Source of the DNA: a virus
Length of the DNA stretch: 43,684 bases
Strand: one strand, 5' to 3'
IMG/VR virus record: IMGVR_UViG_3300022074_000101
Span: 1 to 43,684 of that record
In this document: piece by piece, positions 24,029 to 30,985 of the stretch
Layout of the letters: each line of letters opens with the position of its first letter
Position numbering within the stretch: the stretch's first letter is position 1
Translations under genes and position numbers: made by a program
The notes under the pieces: generated by a model
What the model was told of the DNA's origin: nothing
Databases searched by the model: none
The model's input: the letters and a program-made list of their open reading frames with translations, nothing else

Positions 24029-25319
24029 CAACCCATTTGATGATTATTCGCCACCCATAGAAAAAACTAATTGGTACAGCACTGGAACCACTGCGCCAGA
24101 AGATATGGATATGTGGAACAAGTTTTATAATGACCAGCGTGAACTAGAGCAACCAGCCTTGGTCAATGAGGCTTTGGCCGCTCTCGCTAACCCAGAAAGG
24201 GGTGTGGCTGGATATGTGCGCGGCAGAGCATCAGAAGCCAACCGCCGTCAAACACAGCTTGATTTGGTACAAGCGCAGAAATTCATAATTGATGACAGCT
24301 TGATACGCCATTGTGTCGAAGCTGGCATGGATAACCCCAAGAACCTTGTAAAGATGTGCCAGAACGCCAAGCCGTGTTTTGATCTTATGTGGGTGGAATG
24401 GGATGACTATGTAAAAATTGATCAGATGAGCAAGACTTACCCAAAGGTTCTAAATAAGCCAATCTCTGATGAGCCTAATATGGGGGTAAGGTGTGGATAC
24501 CTTATAAAAAAATTGAATGGCAAATACCTTTGTATGCCCACCGCAAAGCTGCCAGATAACAAGATAGCATTTCTTGGCCACGGATTTTACTTTTCTCCAG
24601 ATGAGCCAATCACGCTTGAATGGTCAAATCAGATGGCTGACAACAACATACGGGACAACGACAAACAAGCGTTCTTCCGACACCAGTTTGAAAGCTGGAT
24701 CAAGTTGATGGGGCCACCTTGGGTGGATCACTATATGCCCGATTACTTTGATGAGGATGGAAACTACAGCATAAATGTAGATGATAACTATCCTGCACAA
24801 ATTGATTACAAAGCCGGATTTGAGCTGGATTGGTTGGCAAGCCGCATACTTCCATGCCAAGCAAATTTTGGGATGATTACTAAGGATGAGGTTTGGAACC
24901 GTGGCTGGCAACGTGATGAGATGGCCCGTGCTTTAGAGATGAACATTTCTGGCATGGTAGGCGATTTAAGGTTCCTGATTACAGTGTTTGGATTCCTTAA
25001 CTACCCTCACATTATTTACACGCAGGAAACGCCAAACAAGACAACCCATATACGGCATGGACGCAGAGTTCCTCAAAATGAGTACAACAAGGTGACAATT
25101 GAGTTGCCTAAACGGTGCGTAGTATCCAGACGGTCAATACTTACTGGTACTGGTACGCCTAAACGCCAACATATGAGGCGCGGCCACCCAAGAGTATATC
25201 GTGACCGCAAGACAGGCCGAGAGGTTAGGCGTGTATGGATTGAGCCACAGCTTGTGGGCAACCCTGAAAACGGCACCATTGAGCATGATTACATCTTACA
25301 GGGAAAAAAGGGCGGTTAA
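24021..25319 (+). CDS. Conserved hypothetical protein with C-terminal His/Arg-rich motif
   Basis: A 432-residue protein starting MPNNPFDDYSPPIEKTNWYS after GGGAG. The N-terminal half is helical and hydrophilic; the middle is aromatic and acidic (MGPPWVDHYMPDYFDEDGNY). The C-terminus has HMRRGHPRVYRDRKTGREVR and then RVWIEPQLVGNPENGTIEHD, a His-Arg-Gly-His block with WIxP-x-VG that recurs at the end of many phage proteins of unknown function. No nuclease or polymerase motif is clear. It is last in its plus-strand operon. The TAA stop lies in the loop of a terminator hairpin that serves the opposite strand. Confidence 0.75.
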   Translation: MPNNPFDDYSPPIEKTNWYSTGTTAPEDMDMWNKFYNDQRELEQPALVNEALAALANPERGVAGYVRGRASEANRRQTQLDLVQAQKFIIDDSLIRHCVEAGMDNPKNLVKMCQNAKPCFDLMWVEWDDYVKIDQMSKTYPKVLNKPISDEPNMGVRCGYLIKKLNGKYLCMPTAKLPDNKIAFLGHGFYFSPDEPITLEWSNQMADNNIRDNDKQAFFRHQFESWIKLMGPPWVDHYMPDYFDEDGNYSINVDDNYPAQIDYKAGFELDWLASRILPCQANFGMITKDEVWNRGWQRDEMARALEMNISGMVGDLRFLITVFGFLNYPHIIYTQETPNKTTHIRHGRRVPQNEYNKVTIELPKRCVVSRRSILTGTGTPKRQHMRRGHPRVYRDRKTGREVRRVWIEPQLVGNPENGTIEHDYILQGKKGG

Positions 25320-25327
25320 AGCCGCCC
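25304..25327 (-). terminator. Intrinsic terminator of leftward operon, loop holds two stop codons
   Basis: On the minus strand GGGCGG-CTTTAA-CCGCCC-TTTTTT is a 6-bp GC stem, 6-nt loop and six Ts. The loop includes the TAA of the minus gene (25318-25316) and, on the other strand, the TAA of the plus gene (25317-25319). It ends the operon that starts at 27159. Confidence 0.88.
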
Positions 25328-25501
25328 CGTTGCTTTGTGATCCACACAATACCAAGCCCTACCAAAATCATATGAGTAACAAGCAAGGTGACTACCACAC
25401 ACTTTGCACTCATGTGATTTAGGTGCATTGCTCTCAGGTTTTTCGTATCTGGTATTTGAAACCTTTTTGAGTGGTTTCCTGCGATACCTTGGCATCCTCA
25501 T
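25316..25501 (-). CDS. Small zinc-ribbon protein
   Basis: A 61-residue basic protein. The C-terminal half contains HECKVCGSHLACYSYDFGRA and WYCVDH, giving a C-x2-C pair and a later C-x2-H pair, likely one zinc site. The start may be ATG at 25501 or the ATG two codons later. It is last in the operon before the terminator, with the stop inside the terminator loop. It overlaps another small frame at its N-terminus. Such ribbons in phages often bind nucleic acid or host proteins; function unknown. Confidence 0.65.
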   Translation of the reverse strand: MRMPRYRRKPLKKVSNTRYEKPESNAPKSHECKVCGSHLACYSYDFGRAWYCVDHKATGRL

Positions 25502-25607
25502 ATTCCTGTTGCTTGCTTTGATGAAACTTAGCTGATTGAATGCGGGACTTTATAGAATTTATAATAGCATCCCACTCCTCAACGGACCTTATTTCCGGCT
25601 CATCCAT
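25434..25607 (-). CDS. Small hypothetical protein (57 aa)
   Basis: An open frame of 57 codons from ATG 25607, reading MDEPEIRSVEEWDAIINSIK and then a charged helix to a TGA at 25434. Composition is protein-like: acidic N-terminus, helical middle and basic C-terminus. It bridges the gap between the EF-hand membrane protein and zinc-ribbon genes, overlapping the first by 19 nt and the second by 68 nt, in an operon where such overlaps are common. The ribosome-binding site is weak. It could be a real small protein; no family is recognised. Confidence 0.45.
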   Translation of the reverse strand: MDEPEIRSVEEWDAIINSIKSRIQSAKFHQSKQQEYEDAKVSQETTQKGFKYQIRKT

Positions 25608-25906
25608 GCTGTAGTTCCCATGTAGGCTCCGACAATACCCGCGCCACTAATGTAAAATAAGCTGCTCACTTCGCTTAACGCCGATATGCGTTCAACAGAA
25701 ACCCAAGGAGTGAACATGGCTGCTGTGAACACACCCATACCTATGAGTGTCCATCGTGCCATTCGCAACTGCGCTAGGCTTTTACGCAAGTCTCTTTCTG
25801 TTTGCCTAATTTCCTTGGCGTGTTCCAATTCTTCATCAGTTACGATGCCATCACCATCCATGTCATATTTATCGTATTCGCTTTCTGATTGCAGCTTCTT
25901 GCTCAT
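25589..25906 (-). CDS. Small membrane protein with EF-hand-like motif
   Basis: A 105-residue protein beginning MSKKLQSESEYDKYDMDGDG. The loop DMDGDGIVTDEE (about residues 15-26) fits an EF-hand calcium loop (D-x-D-x-D-G-x-I-x-x-x-E). It is followed by a charged helix and two hydrophobic segments near residues 50-70 and 80-98 (WTLIGMGVFTAAMFTPW and SLFYISGAGIVGAYMGTTAW). The loop probably lies in the cytoplasm or periplasm next to two membrane helices. Similar proteins occur in marine phages and cyanophages; function is unknown. It overlaps the next gene by 4 nt. Confidence 0.75.
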   Translation of the reverse strand: MSKKLQSESEYDKYDMDGDGIVTDEELEHAKEIRQTERDLRKSLAQLRMARWTLIGMGVFTAAMFTPWVSVERISALSEVSSLFYISGAGIVGAYMGTTAWMSRK

Positions 25907-26598
25907 TTTTGACTCTCCCGAACCGCCTTCAATGTCTCTTGAATTGTCATCTGTTTTTTTGCATTTGGATCATATTTGCATTGATACTCTGATGGTATGA
26001 ACTCTAGGTATTCAAAAATTTGAGATTCAATAGTATTATTCTGGCCTCTAAAAACACAGACCATTTGACGGTTGTCCATTTTTTCACATTTAACCTTGCG
26101 ACAGGTTGTCATTATATCTGATGCGTTGGCTTGCTGAGACTTCAACAACATAATAAACGCTGTCAAAGCGGCTATGGCCAACCCAAGCATTACAATCCAA
26201 GCAACAATCTCCACAAACTTGCGCCTTCGCTCTCTTTGCAAATACAGTGTTTCTTGACGACGCTTGCGAATCTGCCCTTCCATTTTAACAAGCTCATCCC
26301 ATTTTGACTTGCCCATAGTCAAAGAAATCCACTGTTGCAATTCGTATCTCTGCTGTTGTGCTTTTTGTTTATTTGCGAAGCTGGTGATGGCTTCCTGCTC
26401 TATAGTTTGACCAGAAAACAGCTTTTTAAATATTGGGGGATTTTTTGCTTCTTTCTCCATCTGATCCAGATCAGAAAGCGCACCCATCCATCGCGACAAA
26501 TCTGACGCCATAGACTCAATATCGCGGCCCACTTGAAAGCCTCGCTTTATCGTAGTGAAAGCCGCAGACGCGGTGGCCATAGCCGTAATTGGGTCCAT
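25903..26598 (-). CDS. Membrane-anchored helical protein
   Basis: I choose ATG 26598 (GGAGA upstream), giving 231 residues; an in-frame start lies 12 codons earlier. The N-terminal 125 residues are helical and hydrophilic, with MASDLSRWMGALSDLDQMEK. A basic coiled-coil (RKRRQETLYLQRERRRK) precedes one membrane helix near residues 128-155 (IVAWIVMLGLAIAALTAFIM). The C-terminal domain contains four Cys (TTCRKVKCEKM, QMVCVF, YQCKY), possibly disulfide-bonded outside the membrane. A similar architecture occurs in conserved proteins of marine podo- and siphoviruses. It overlaps the EF-hand gene. It may change the host membrane early in infection; this is inference. Confidence 0.75.
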   Translation of the reverse strand: MDPITAMATASAAFTTIKRGFQVGRDIESMASDLSRWMGALSDLDQMEKEAKNPPIFKKLFSGQTIEQEAITSFANKQKAQQQRYELQQWISLTMGKSKWDELVKMEGQIRKRRQETLYLQRERRRKFVEIVAWIVMLGLAIAALTAFIMLLKSQQANASDIMTTCRKVKCEKMDNRQMVCVFRGQNNTIESQIFEYLEFIPSEYQCKYDPNAKKQMTIQETLKAVRESQK

Positions 26599-26660
26599 AT
26601 GCCAATCTCCTAGATTGTCCGTATGGACTCGCAATAATGCCTTATGGCTAAATCATTATA

Positions 26661-26990
26661 TCAAAAGAACTCTGTTATGACCACTGGAGGCTCATATGTC
26701 TCCAATATCTTCTTCTTGAGCCTATAAACAGGCGTAACCGTTGCTTTGCTTTTTACATCTTCAATAATCCTAACGCCGTTGCGGATATATGAAAAATCAG
26801 CGACATATTTGCCAATCTTTTTGCCGTTCACCATAAGGGGGAACTCAGGCTGCAAACGTAAATTTGATATGTATCCTGATTTTTGAAGATTCATCAAATC
26901 CACATATCGCGAGGCTTCCTTTTTAGAATGAAAGGTTATGCCATCAACAGTGGTTTTAACTGCTCTGTATTTGTTCTGCTTGAAAGTCAT
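26661..26990 (-). CDS. DUF1064 PD-(D/E)XK nuclease / Holliday-junction-resolvase-like
   Basis: I choose ATG 26990, giving 109 residues (MTFKQNKYRAVKTTVDGITF). The family pattern is clear: FHSKKEASRYVDLMNLQKSG carrying a Glu, LQPEFPLMVN, then KYVADFSYIRNGVRIIEDVK, where D and E-D-x-K form the PD-(D/E)XK-type core of DUF1064. Related proteins are predicted phage endonucleases for recombination intermediates or packaging. It overlaps the Cro-like gene by 35 nt and is second in the leftward operon. Confidence 0.9.
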   Translation of the reverse strand: MTFKQNKYRAVKTTVDGITFHSKKEASRYVDLMNLQKSGYISNLRLQPEFPLMVNGKKIGKYVADFSYIRNGVRIIEDVKSKATVTPVYRLKKKILETYEPPVVITEFF

Positions 26991-27159
26991 TTGGCATAAC
27001 CGCCCCATCTGTTGCCTTGGCAATCTTTACCATAGATGGCAACCTTGGATAACGCTCACCGTTCATCCACTTGTAAACGCCACCTTTAGACACGCCAGCT
27101 ATTTTAGCGAAATCCTCTGGCCGCAGATCGTGCAGCTTTAAATATTCCTTTAGCGTCAT
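26956..27159 (-). CDS. XRE/Cro-like repressor
   Basis: A 67-residue helix-turn-helix protein: MTLKEYLKLHDLRPEDFAKI followed by AGVSKGGVYKWMNGERYPRL and VKIAKATDGAVMPNDF. The order and length match Cro/CI-type DNA-binding domains; the recognition helix is probably GVSKGGVYKWMNG. It stands opposite the exonuclease operon across a short divergent region with a perfect CCCCACTTTGGGG palindrome, so it is the prime candidate to bind that operator. AGAGG upstream gives a reasonable ribosome-binding site. It lacks a CI-type protease domain, so Cro-like function is preferred. Confidence 0.85.
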   Translation of the reverse strand: MTLKEYLKLHDLRPEDFAKIAGVSKGGVYKWMNGERYPRLPSMVKIAKATDGAVMPNDFQAEQIQSS

Positions 27160-27195
27160 ACAAAACCTCTATCACACTCATAAAAAACAGTCTAT

Positions 27196-27208
27196 CCCCA
27201 CTTTGGGG
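27196..27208. promoter_or_regulatory. 13-bp palindromic operator in divergent regulatory region
   Basis: CCCCACTTTGGGG is a palindrome with perfect 5-bp arms (CCCCA/TGGGG) between the Cro-like gene and the exonuclease operon. It abuts the -35 box at 27209. It matches the palindromes before terS and the ParB cassette. Confidence 0.68.
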
Positions 27209-27236
27209 TTGATTGTGTGATCTATTGTGGTAATCT
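27209..27236 (+). promoter_or_regulatory. Rightward promoter for recombination operon
   Basis: TTGATT (27209-27214), 16 bp, then TAATCT (27231-27236) with an upstream TG. The start codon of the exonuclease is 28 nt beyond. The palindrome directly touches the -35 box, so the bound protein could repress or stimulate. Confidence 0.55.
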
Positions 27237-27264
27237 CTTGAGCCTTTATGATCGCGAGGACAAT

Positions 27265-28041
27265 ATGAAATCACCATTTAAGAAGCATGATGTGCAACGA
27301 CTATCCCCGTCAACTATCAATCTATGGATAAGCCAACCAGCTTTATGTTTGTTGAAAATCGCCGGTCTAAACGATCAAGAAGCAGGGCCAGCAGCTTGGA
27401 GAGGCACAGCAGCAGATAGAGCTATTACTGATGCAGCGTTTGATCCCAGCATCAATGATACGGATTTGATCCAAAAGGCTACAGATGTTTTCAATGACTC
27501 TGTGGAAAAAACAACAAATATTATTGATGAAACCAAAATTGAAAAAGAACGTAAGGCGATACAGTCATATGTAAAGATCGGCGCAGCTTTTTACAGGGAT
27601 ATTGATGATAGACCTATAGAGGCGCAAGGCAAGGTAACGGTTAATGTAGGTGATATTGATGTTCCCTTTAGAGGGTATTTTGATCTTTTGTATAATGACA
27701 AGGTGCGAGACATAAAAACAGTTGGTCGCACCGTCAACGAGCTTACGCAAGCCGCCAGTAGGCAAGCCAGCATTTATGCTCTTGGTACAGGTAGAGAGCC
27801 TTGGATTGATTATGTCACTACTAAAGAGGTGCTATCATACAAGGTGCCACGACCAGACTATTATCTGCGGCAAGTAGAGATAGCAGCTAATGGATTGCGT
27901 ACAGTACTAGCACATTCTGATGACATAATTGAATGCTGTCAGCTTGTGTACCCAGACCTAGATCACTGGATGTGGAATGGAACCATGAAACGAATAGCCA
28001 AAGATGTTTGGAATATGGAGGACTTAAATGAAAAGCAGTGA
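27265..28041 (+). CDS. PD-(D/E)XK exonuclease, RecB/Cas4-like
   Basis: From ATG 27265 (GAGGA upstream) the product is 258 residues; the longer frame from 27217 lies in the promoter and is rejected. The opening KHDVQRLSPSTINLWISQPA is the usual Cas4/RecB-like start, and AAWRGTAADRAITDAAF holds a helix with His/Arg-type ligands. The core is FRGYFDLLYNDKVRDIKTVG, matching G-x-x-D and D-x-K of the nuclease fold, followed by RQASIYALG. It probably resects DNA ends for annealing by ERF, encoded next with a 14-nt overlap. Confidence 0.9.
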   Translation: MKSPFKKHDVQRLSPSTINLWISQPALCLLKIAGLNDQEAGPAAWRGTAADRAITDAAFDPSINDTDLIQKATDVFNDSVEKTTNIIDETKIEKERKAIQSYVKIGAAFYRDIDDRPIEAQGKVTVNVGDIDVPFRGYFDLLYNDKVRDIKTVGRTVNELTQAASRQASIYALGTGREPWIDYVTTKEVLSYKVPRPDYYLRQVEIAANGLRTVLAHSDDIIECCQLVYPDLDHWMWNGTMKRIAKDVWNMEDLNEKQ

Positions 28042-28732
28042 ACAGATCGGTGAATTGCTCACCGCATTACACGCAGCCCGTAAGGGATTCAAAGAACTGG
28101 AGAAGAATGGCCAGAATTATTACTTCAAAAGCAAAGCTGGCAAGCCTCACCTGTTCTCAACACTAGATGATATCTTCACCGCCTGTAAGGATGCCTTATG
28201 GGAAAACGGCATTGAGGTATTTTACAGCACAGCATTTGATGGAACCTACAATATGGTCAGCACCACGCTAGTACACATTGCAAGTGGTCAATGGATGCAA
28301 TCAGACACCGCTATTGGTGATAGCGGCACAAAGCCACAGGAGATTGGCTCTGGCATAACCTATATGCGCCGATACCACATACAAGCCATGTTAAACCTTG
28401 AGGCTGACTTTGAGGATGATGGCAACGTGGCCAGCGGCAATGAGGGTAACATCATATCACCCCCTAAAACGCCGAATAAGCCACAACCAGTGGCCTTTGA
28501 TTATGCTGGGCCACCATACAGGGTATTTGAGGGAGAGGCTGAATCTAGGCGATTTACAGAGCTTGAGACTTGGGGCAAGCACATGAAGACCAAAGGTAAC
28601 AAGGATAACAATCTTAACCGCCAAGAGGTCGTGCGGGTTAGGTCAGAGGTAAAAGATCATCAAACAATGAATGATAATGCCAAGGCTAAGATGCTTTCTT
28701 CAATAGATAGCTTGGGGATGAGCAATGAGTGA
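28028..28732 (+). CDS. erf: ERF-family single-strand annealing protein
   Basis: A 234-residue protein with the ERF signature: NYYFKSKAGKPHLFSTLDDI, ALWENGIEVFYSTAFDGTY, then SGQWMQSDTAIGDSGTKPQE and IGSGITYMRRYHIQAMLNLE with DFEDDGN. This is the P22 ERF family of recombinases, which anneal complementary strands during recombination and circularisation. The C-terminal third is variable. It forms a pair with the upstream exonuclease, as in Red-like systems, and overlaps it. Confidence 0.95.
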   Translation: MKSSEQIGELLTALHAARKGFKELEKNGQNYYFKSKAGKPHLFSTLDDIFTACKDALWENGIEVFYSTAFDGTYNMVSTTLVHIASGQWMQSDTAIGDSGTKPQEIGSGITYMRRYHIQAMLNLEADFEDDGNVASGNEGNIISPPKTPNKPQPVAFDYAGPPYRVFEGEAESRRFTELETWGKHMKTKGNKDNNLNRQEVVRVRSEVKDHQTMNDNAKAKMLSSIDSLGMSNE

Positions 28733-29057
28733 TTTGTTTGACACCCCAGCCTATAAGCTAGTTAGGCGAGACGATCCATCAACAAGCCATGACGCTGCCG
28801 CCTCTATAGTAGCCAGCGCAATGGAATTAGTTGTGCTTAACGAAATAAGGAAGTTTGGTGCGACAGGGTGCATATCAGATCAAGTCTGCGATGCCCTGCC
28901 GCGACATCGTTATAGCACTGTGACCGCTAGATACAAACAGCTTAAAGAAAAAGGGCTTGTGATTGTAGATGGCACAAAAGTCAAAGGTGCCAGTGGCAGA
29001 CAACAGATGGTCATGTGGGCATCTGAATATTATCCAGAAGGAGCGATCAATGGATAA
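28725..29057 (+). CDS. Winged-helix protein
   Basis: A 110-residue protein: MSDLFDTPAYKLVRRDDPST then SHDAAASIVA, a common phage opening followed by a winged helix (GCISDQVCDALPRHRYSTVT and ARYKQLKEKGLVIVDGTKVK). Such proteins occur beside recombination genes in many phages, probably binding DNA, with the DDPSTSHDAA phrase as a marker. It overlaps ERF by 8 nt and the next gene by 8 nt. Confidence 0.8.
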   Translation: MSDLFDTPAYKLVRRDDPSTSHDAAASIVASAMELVVLNEIRKFGATGCISDQVCDALPRHRYSTVTARYKQLKEKGLVIVDGTKVKGASGRQQMVMWASEYYPEGAING

Positions 29058-29439
29058 AGAATATGATAACACCAACTCAGGCGTAATGTTTCCAGCAGGA
29101 TCAATGGATATTATACGCCAAGGTAAAATAGACATTGAGGGCTTTGATCACAATTTGATCTTAGTCAAATGCGTCACCAAGAAGGGCAACACAGTCTATG
29201 AAATACACAAGCAAGTCGGTGTGGCCTTTGTGGCCGGTGAAGATAAGGACTTTGATGCTCAAGGTAATTTAGATGTAGGGAGTGGTGAATATACAATCTG
29301 GCTACGGAAAAAGACCAGCCAGAACGGCAACCCAATCACGGTGGCCAGTTTGTCGCCCAAGAAAGAAACGGCAACAGAATCAACAGAAAATATGCCGGTT
29401 GTTGATAGCACCCCTGATCTTGATGATATTCCGTTCTAA
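29050..29439 (+). CDS. Putative single-stranded DNA-binding protein with DDIPF tail
   Basis: From ATG 29050 the product is 129 residues (the longer open frame from 28969 overlaps the previous gene). The body is beta-rich: SMDIIRQGKIDIEGFDHNLI and VKCVTKKGNTVYEIHKQVGV. The last third is disordered and ends VVDSTPDLDDIPF. The acidic -DLDDIPF tip is nearly identical to the protein-interaction tip of bacterial SSB. I see no clear canonical OB-fold signature, but a diverged OB fold is plausible. It sits between recombination genes, where phage SSBs are common. Confidence 0.72.
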   Translation: MDKEYDNTNSGVMFPAGSMDIIRQGKIDIEGFDHNLILVKCVTKKGNTVYEIHKQVGVAFVAGEDKDFDAQGNLDVGSGEYTIWLRKKTSQNGNPITVASLSPKKETATESTENMPVVDSTPDLDDIPF

Positions 29440-29753
29440 TGCCAAAAAGATACACAAACAAAAAGCACTTGAGCTGGGTTCACCAGTTTGAGTGCTGCTT
29501 GCAAAGCAACGGAGATTGCTTTGGCCCTGTGCAAGCACATCACCTGTTGAGGCCGTGGCAGGGAGTTAGAGGCATGGGATTAAAGGCTACAGACAGGAAC
29601 TTAATACCCCTATGCCAAAGCCATCATTCAATGCTGCACAACAGAGGTGATGAACAGGCGTTCTTTCAGGAGCAAGTTGGTGATAGCGATTTTGGGAAAA
29701 CCACGGCTGAATCTATTTGGAGCATTAGTCCATATAATGATGATGGAGAATAG
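29439..29753 (+). CDS. HNH-like recombination nuclease (DUF968/Ref-like)
   Basis: A 104-residue protein starting at TAATG. It contains FECCLQSNGDCFGPVQAHHL, then MGLKATDRNLIPLCQSHHSM and LHNRGDEQAFF. The C-C-x-HHL... PLC-x-x-HH-x-x-LH pattern is a His-Me zinc-binding core of DUF968/Ref-type endonucleases, which act in recombination or cut DNA at RecA filaments. It probably processes recombination intermediates. Size is consistent with the family's catalytic core. Confidence 0.82.
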   Translation: MPKRYTNKKHLSWVHQFECCLQSNGDCFGPVQAHHLLRPWQGVRGMGLKATDRNLIPLCQSHHSMLHNRGDEQAFFQEQVGDSDFGKTTAESIWSISPYNDDGE

Positions 29754-29755
29754 TA

Positions 29756-30079
29756 ATGATAACAGATGATGATGTTGAAAAGGCTATTGATTACCTAAGA
29801 GACAACGCCAACGCCGCCGCGCAAGCTAGGGCTAACAGAATATATATGGATGAGTTCCGCAAGTCATTGAAGGCTTTAATCATGAAGGAACACTTGGATT
29901 TGTCAGTAAACGCTCAGGAACGAGAAGCATACGCAGATCAAAGATACGCAGATCACTTGAACGCCATGAAGCAAGCCATAGCCATTGATGAAAAAATGAG
30001 ATTCACAAGAGTGGCTGCTGAAGCAAAGATTGAAGCATGGCGCAGTATGTCAGCTAATCACAGAGCTATAAAAATATAG
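29756..30079 (+). CDS. Helical hypothetical protein of recombination operon
   Basis: A 107-residue protein, MITDDDVEKAIDYLRDNANA and then a long Ala/Lys/Glu-rich helix (YADQRYADHLNAMKQAIAID) ending AWRSMSANHRAIKI. I recall this type next to HNH/recombination genes in phages of alphaproteobacteria, but it has no defined function. GGAG precedes the start, 2 nt after the HNH stop. It may be an accessory DNA-binding or structural partner. Confidence 0.72.
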   Translation: MITDDDVEKAIDYLRDNANAAAQARANRIYMDEFRKSLKALIMKEHLDLSVNAQEREAYADQRYADHLNAMKQAIAIDEKMRFTRVAAEAKIEAWRSMSANHRAIKI

Positions 30080-30080
30080 G

Positions 30081-30275
30081 ATGAGAGTTATGGACCATGA
30101 GCAAAGATGTTTGAAATTAGATGATGCCGCCTCCTACATTGGTGTTAGCACCGCAACATTCAAACGTATGGTAAAGAATGGCGAGGCCCCAAAACCTATA
30201 CAAATAAGCAAAAGACGTATAGTCTGGGATAAGAAGAAGCTAGATAGCTTCATTGAAGCTCTAGCTGACTTCTAA
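30081..30275 (+). CDS. AlpA/excisionase-like small DNA-binding protein
   Basis: A 64-residue protein: MRVMDHEQRCLKLDDAASYI then GVSTATFKRMVKNGEAPKPI with ISKRRIVWDKKKLDSFIEA. This is the MerR-like helix-turn-helix of AlpA and phage excisionases. The start may be ATG 30081 or 30090. Without an integrase nearby it is more likely a regulator or inert remnant than a true excisionase. It is followed by a strong terminator. Confidence 0.82.
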   Translation: MRVMDHEQRCLKLDDAASYIGVSTATFKRMVKNGEAPKPIQISKRRIVWDKKKLDSFIEALADF

Positions 30276-30289
30276 TTCCTCCCTGACTC

Positions 30290-30327
30290 GGACGGTAGCT
30301 TTTATAACATTTGCTACCGTCCCTTTT
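30290..30327 (+). terminator. Intrinsic terminator after recombination genes
   Basis: GGACGGTAGC (30290-30299) and GCTACCGTCC (30313-30322) form a perfect 10-bp stem with a 13-nt loop, followed by CTTTTC. It would end the operon that starts at 27209. Confidence 0.85.
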
Positions 30328-30332
30328 CACAT

Positions 30333-30572
30333 ATGAGAAAATTTAGATACAGACCAACCATAGTGAACGGCAACCCCGCTGTGCGATTTCTTTTTGAGGA
30401 GATGCACAGACAGCGATGCTGTCAAATGGATTTATCAGAACGAGTGGGACTGCATCGAGATACCCTTAGAAATTGGCGCACAAGATACTCTCCTCGCGTC
30501 AATGATCTTGAAGCCGCGCTGAACTATCTTGGATATACACTAAAGCCCATCAGAATAAAAAATGAAGAATAA
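30333..30572 (+). CDS. XRE-like helix-turn-helix protein
   Basis: A 79-residue protein starting MRKFRYRPTIVNGNPAVRFL. The middle (CQMDLSERVGLHRDTLRNWR) is a helix-turn-helix, followed by VNDLEAALNYLGYTLKPI as in small Cro/XRE proteins. It lies directly after a terminator and before a dyad-containing promoter. It is thus a candidate regulator of the GTTGAC-N4-GTAAAC operator, though this is inferred from location only. Confidence 0.75.
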   Translation: MRKFRYRPTIVNGNPAVRFLFEEMHRQRCCQMDLSERVGLHRDTLRNWRTRYSPRVNDLEAALNYLGYTLKPIRIKNEE

Positions 30573-30593
30573 TCATTTAATGTTAAATGTTGT

Positions 30594-30658
30594 GTTGACA
30601 TTAGTAAACAAGTGTATCATTATAATTAAGTAAGGAAAACAAAACCACGGAGACCAAA
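30594..30658 (+). promoter_or_regulatory. Early-type promoter with dyad operator and ACCACGGAGACC leader
   Basis: GTTGACATTAGTAAAC (30594-30609) contains -35 TTGACA (30595-30600). At 17-bp spacing the -10 is CATTAT (30618-30623), with TATAAT also present at 30621. ACCACGGAGACC (30644-30655) ends 3 nt before ATG 30659. Confidence 0.78.
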
Positions 30659-30985
30659 ATGACTGAAACAATGGAAATAGCAAACACCATTAAGCATCAG
30701 ATTGTAGCGCAATCACCAGCCGCTTTGATGAGTTATGCGGCAAGAGATTTTGTTGCCCTTAATGAAACAGATAATCGACACGGCGGCTTGCAGTTCCGCA
30801 CAAGCGGATACAAGCACAAGGGGTTGGTTGTTATTAACCTGATGTTCAACGACACCTACACCATTGAAACAGTAAAGATACGCAAGGGTGAGGTTAAGGT
30901 GTGTGACTCATATGATGATGTTTATGCAGATCAGTTGATTGAGGTTTTAGACCACATGGTAGAGGGCAGACAATATGAGCGTTAA
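30659..30985 (+). CDS. Hypothetical early protein
   Basis: A 108-residue protein beginning MTETMEIANTIKHQIVAQSP. The central part (LQFRTSGYKHKGLVVINLMF and NDTYTIETVKIRKGEVKV) is a small alpha/beta fold. It is a family I have seen repeatedly in phages from marine samples, without known function. The start is fixed by the leader. It overlaps the metallopeptidase-like gene by 11 nt. Confidence 0.76.
   Translation: MTETMEIANTIKHQIVAQSPAALMSYAARDFVALNETDNRHGGLQFRTSGYKHKGLVVINLMFNDTYTIETVKIRKGEVKVCDSYDDVYADQLIEVLDHMVEGRQYER

Noticed and set aside
27217-27264. Upstream start of exonuclease at 27217
   Set aside because: This start lies between -35 and -10 boxes and has no ribosome-binding site. 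ATG 27265 follows GAGGA.
30081-30275. Excisionase as evidence of a temperate phage
   Set aside because: No integrase, attachment-site repeat or CI with protease domain is visible, so AlpA-like homology alone does not support lysogeny.
30290-30322. tRNA or attachment-site core at the perfect inverted repeat
   Set aside because: The 10-bp stem, 13-nt loop and following Ts fit a terminator; there is no cloverleaf and no second copy.
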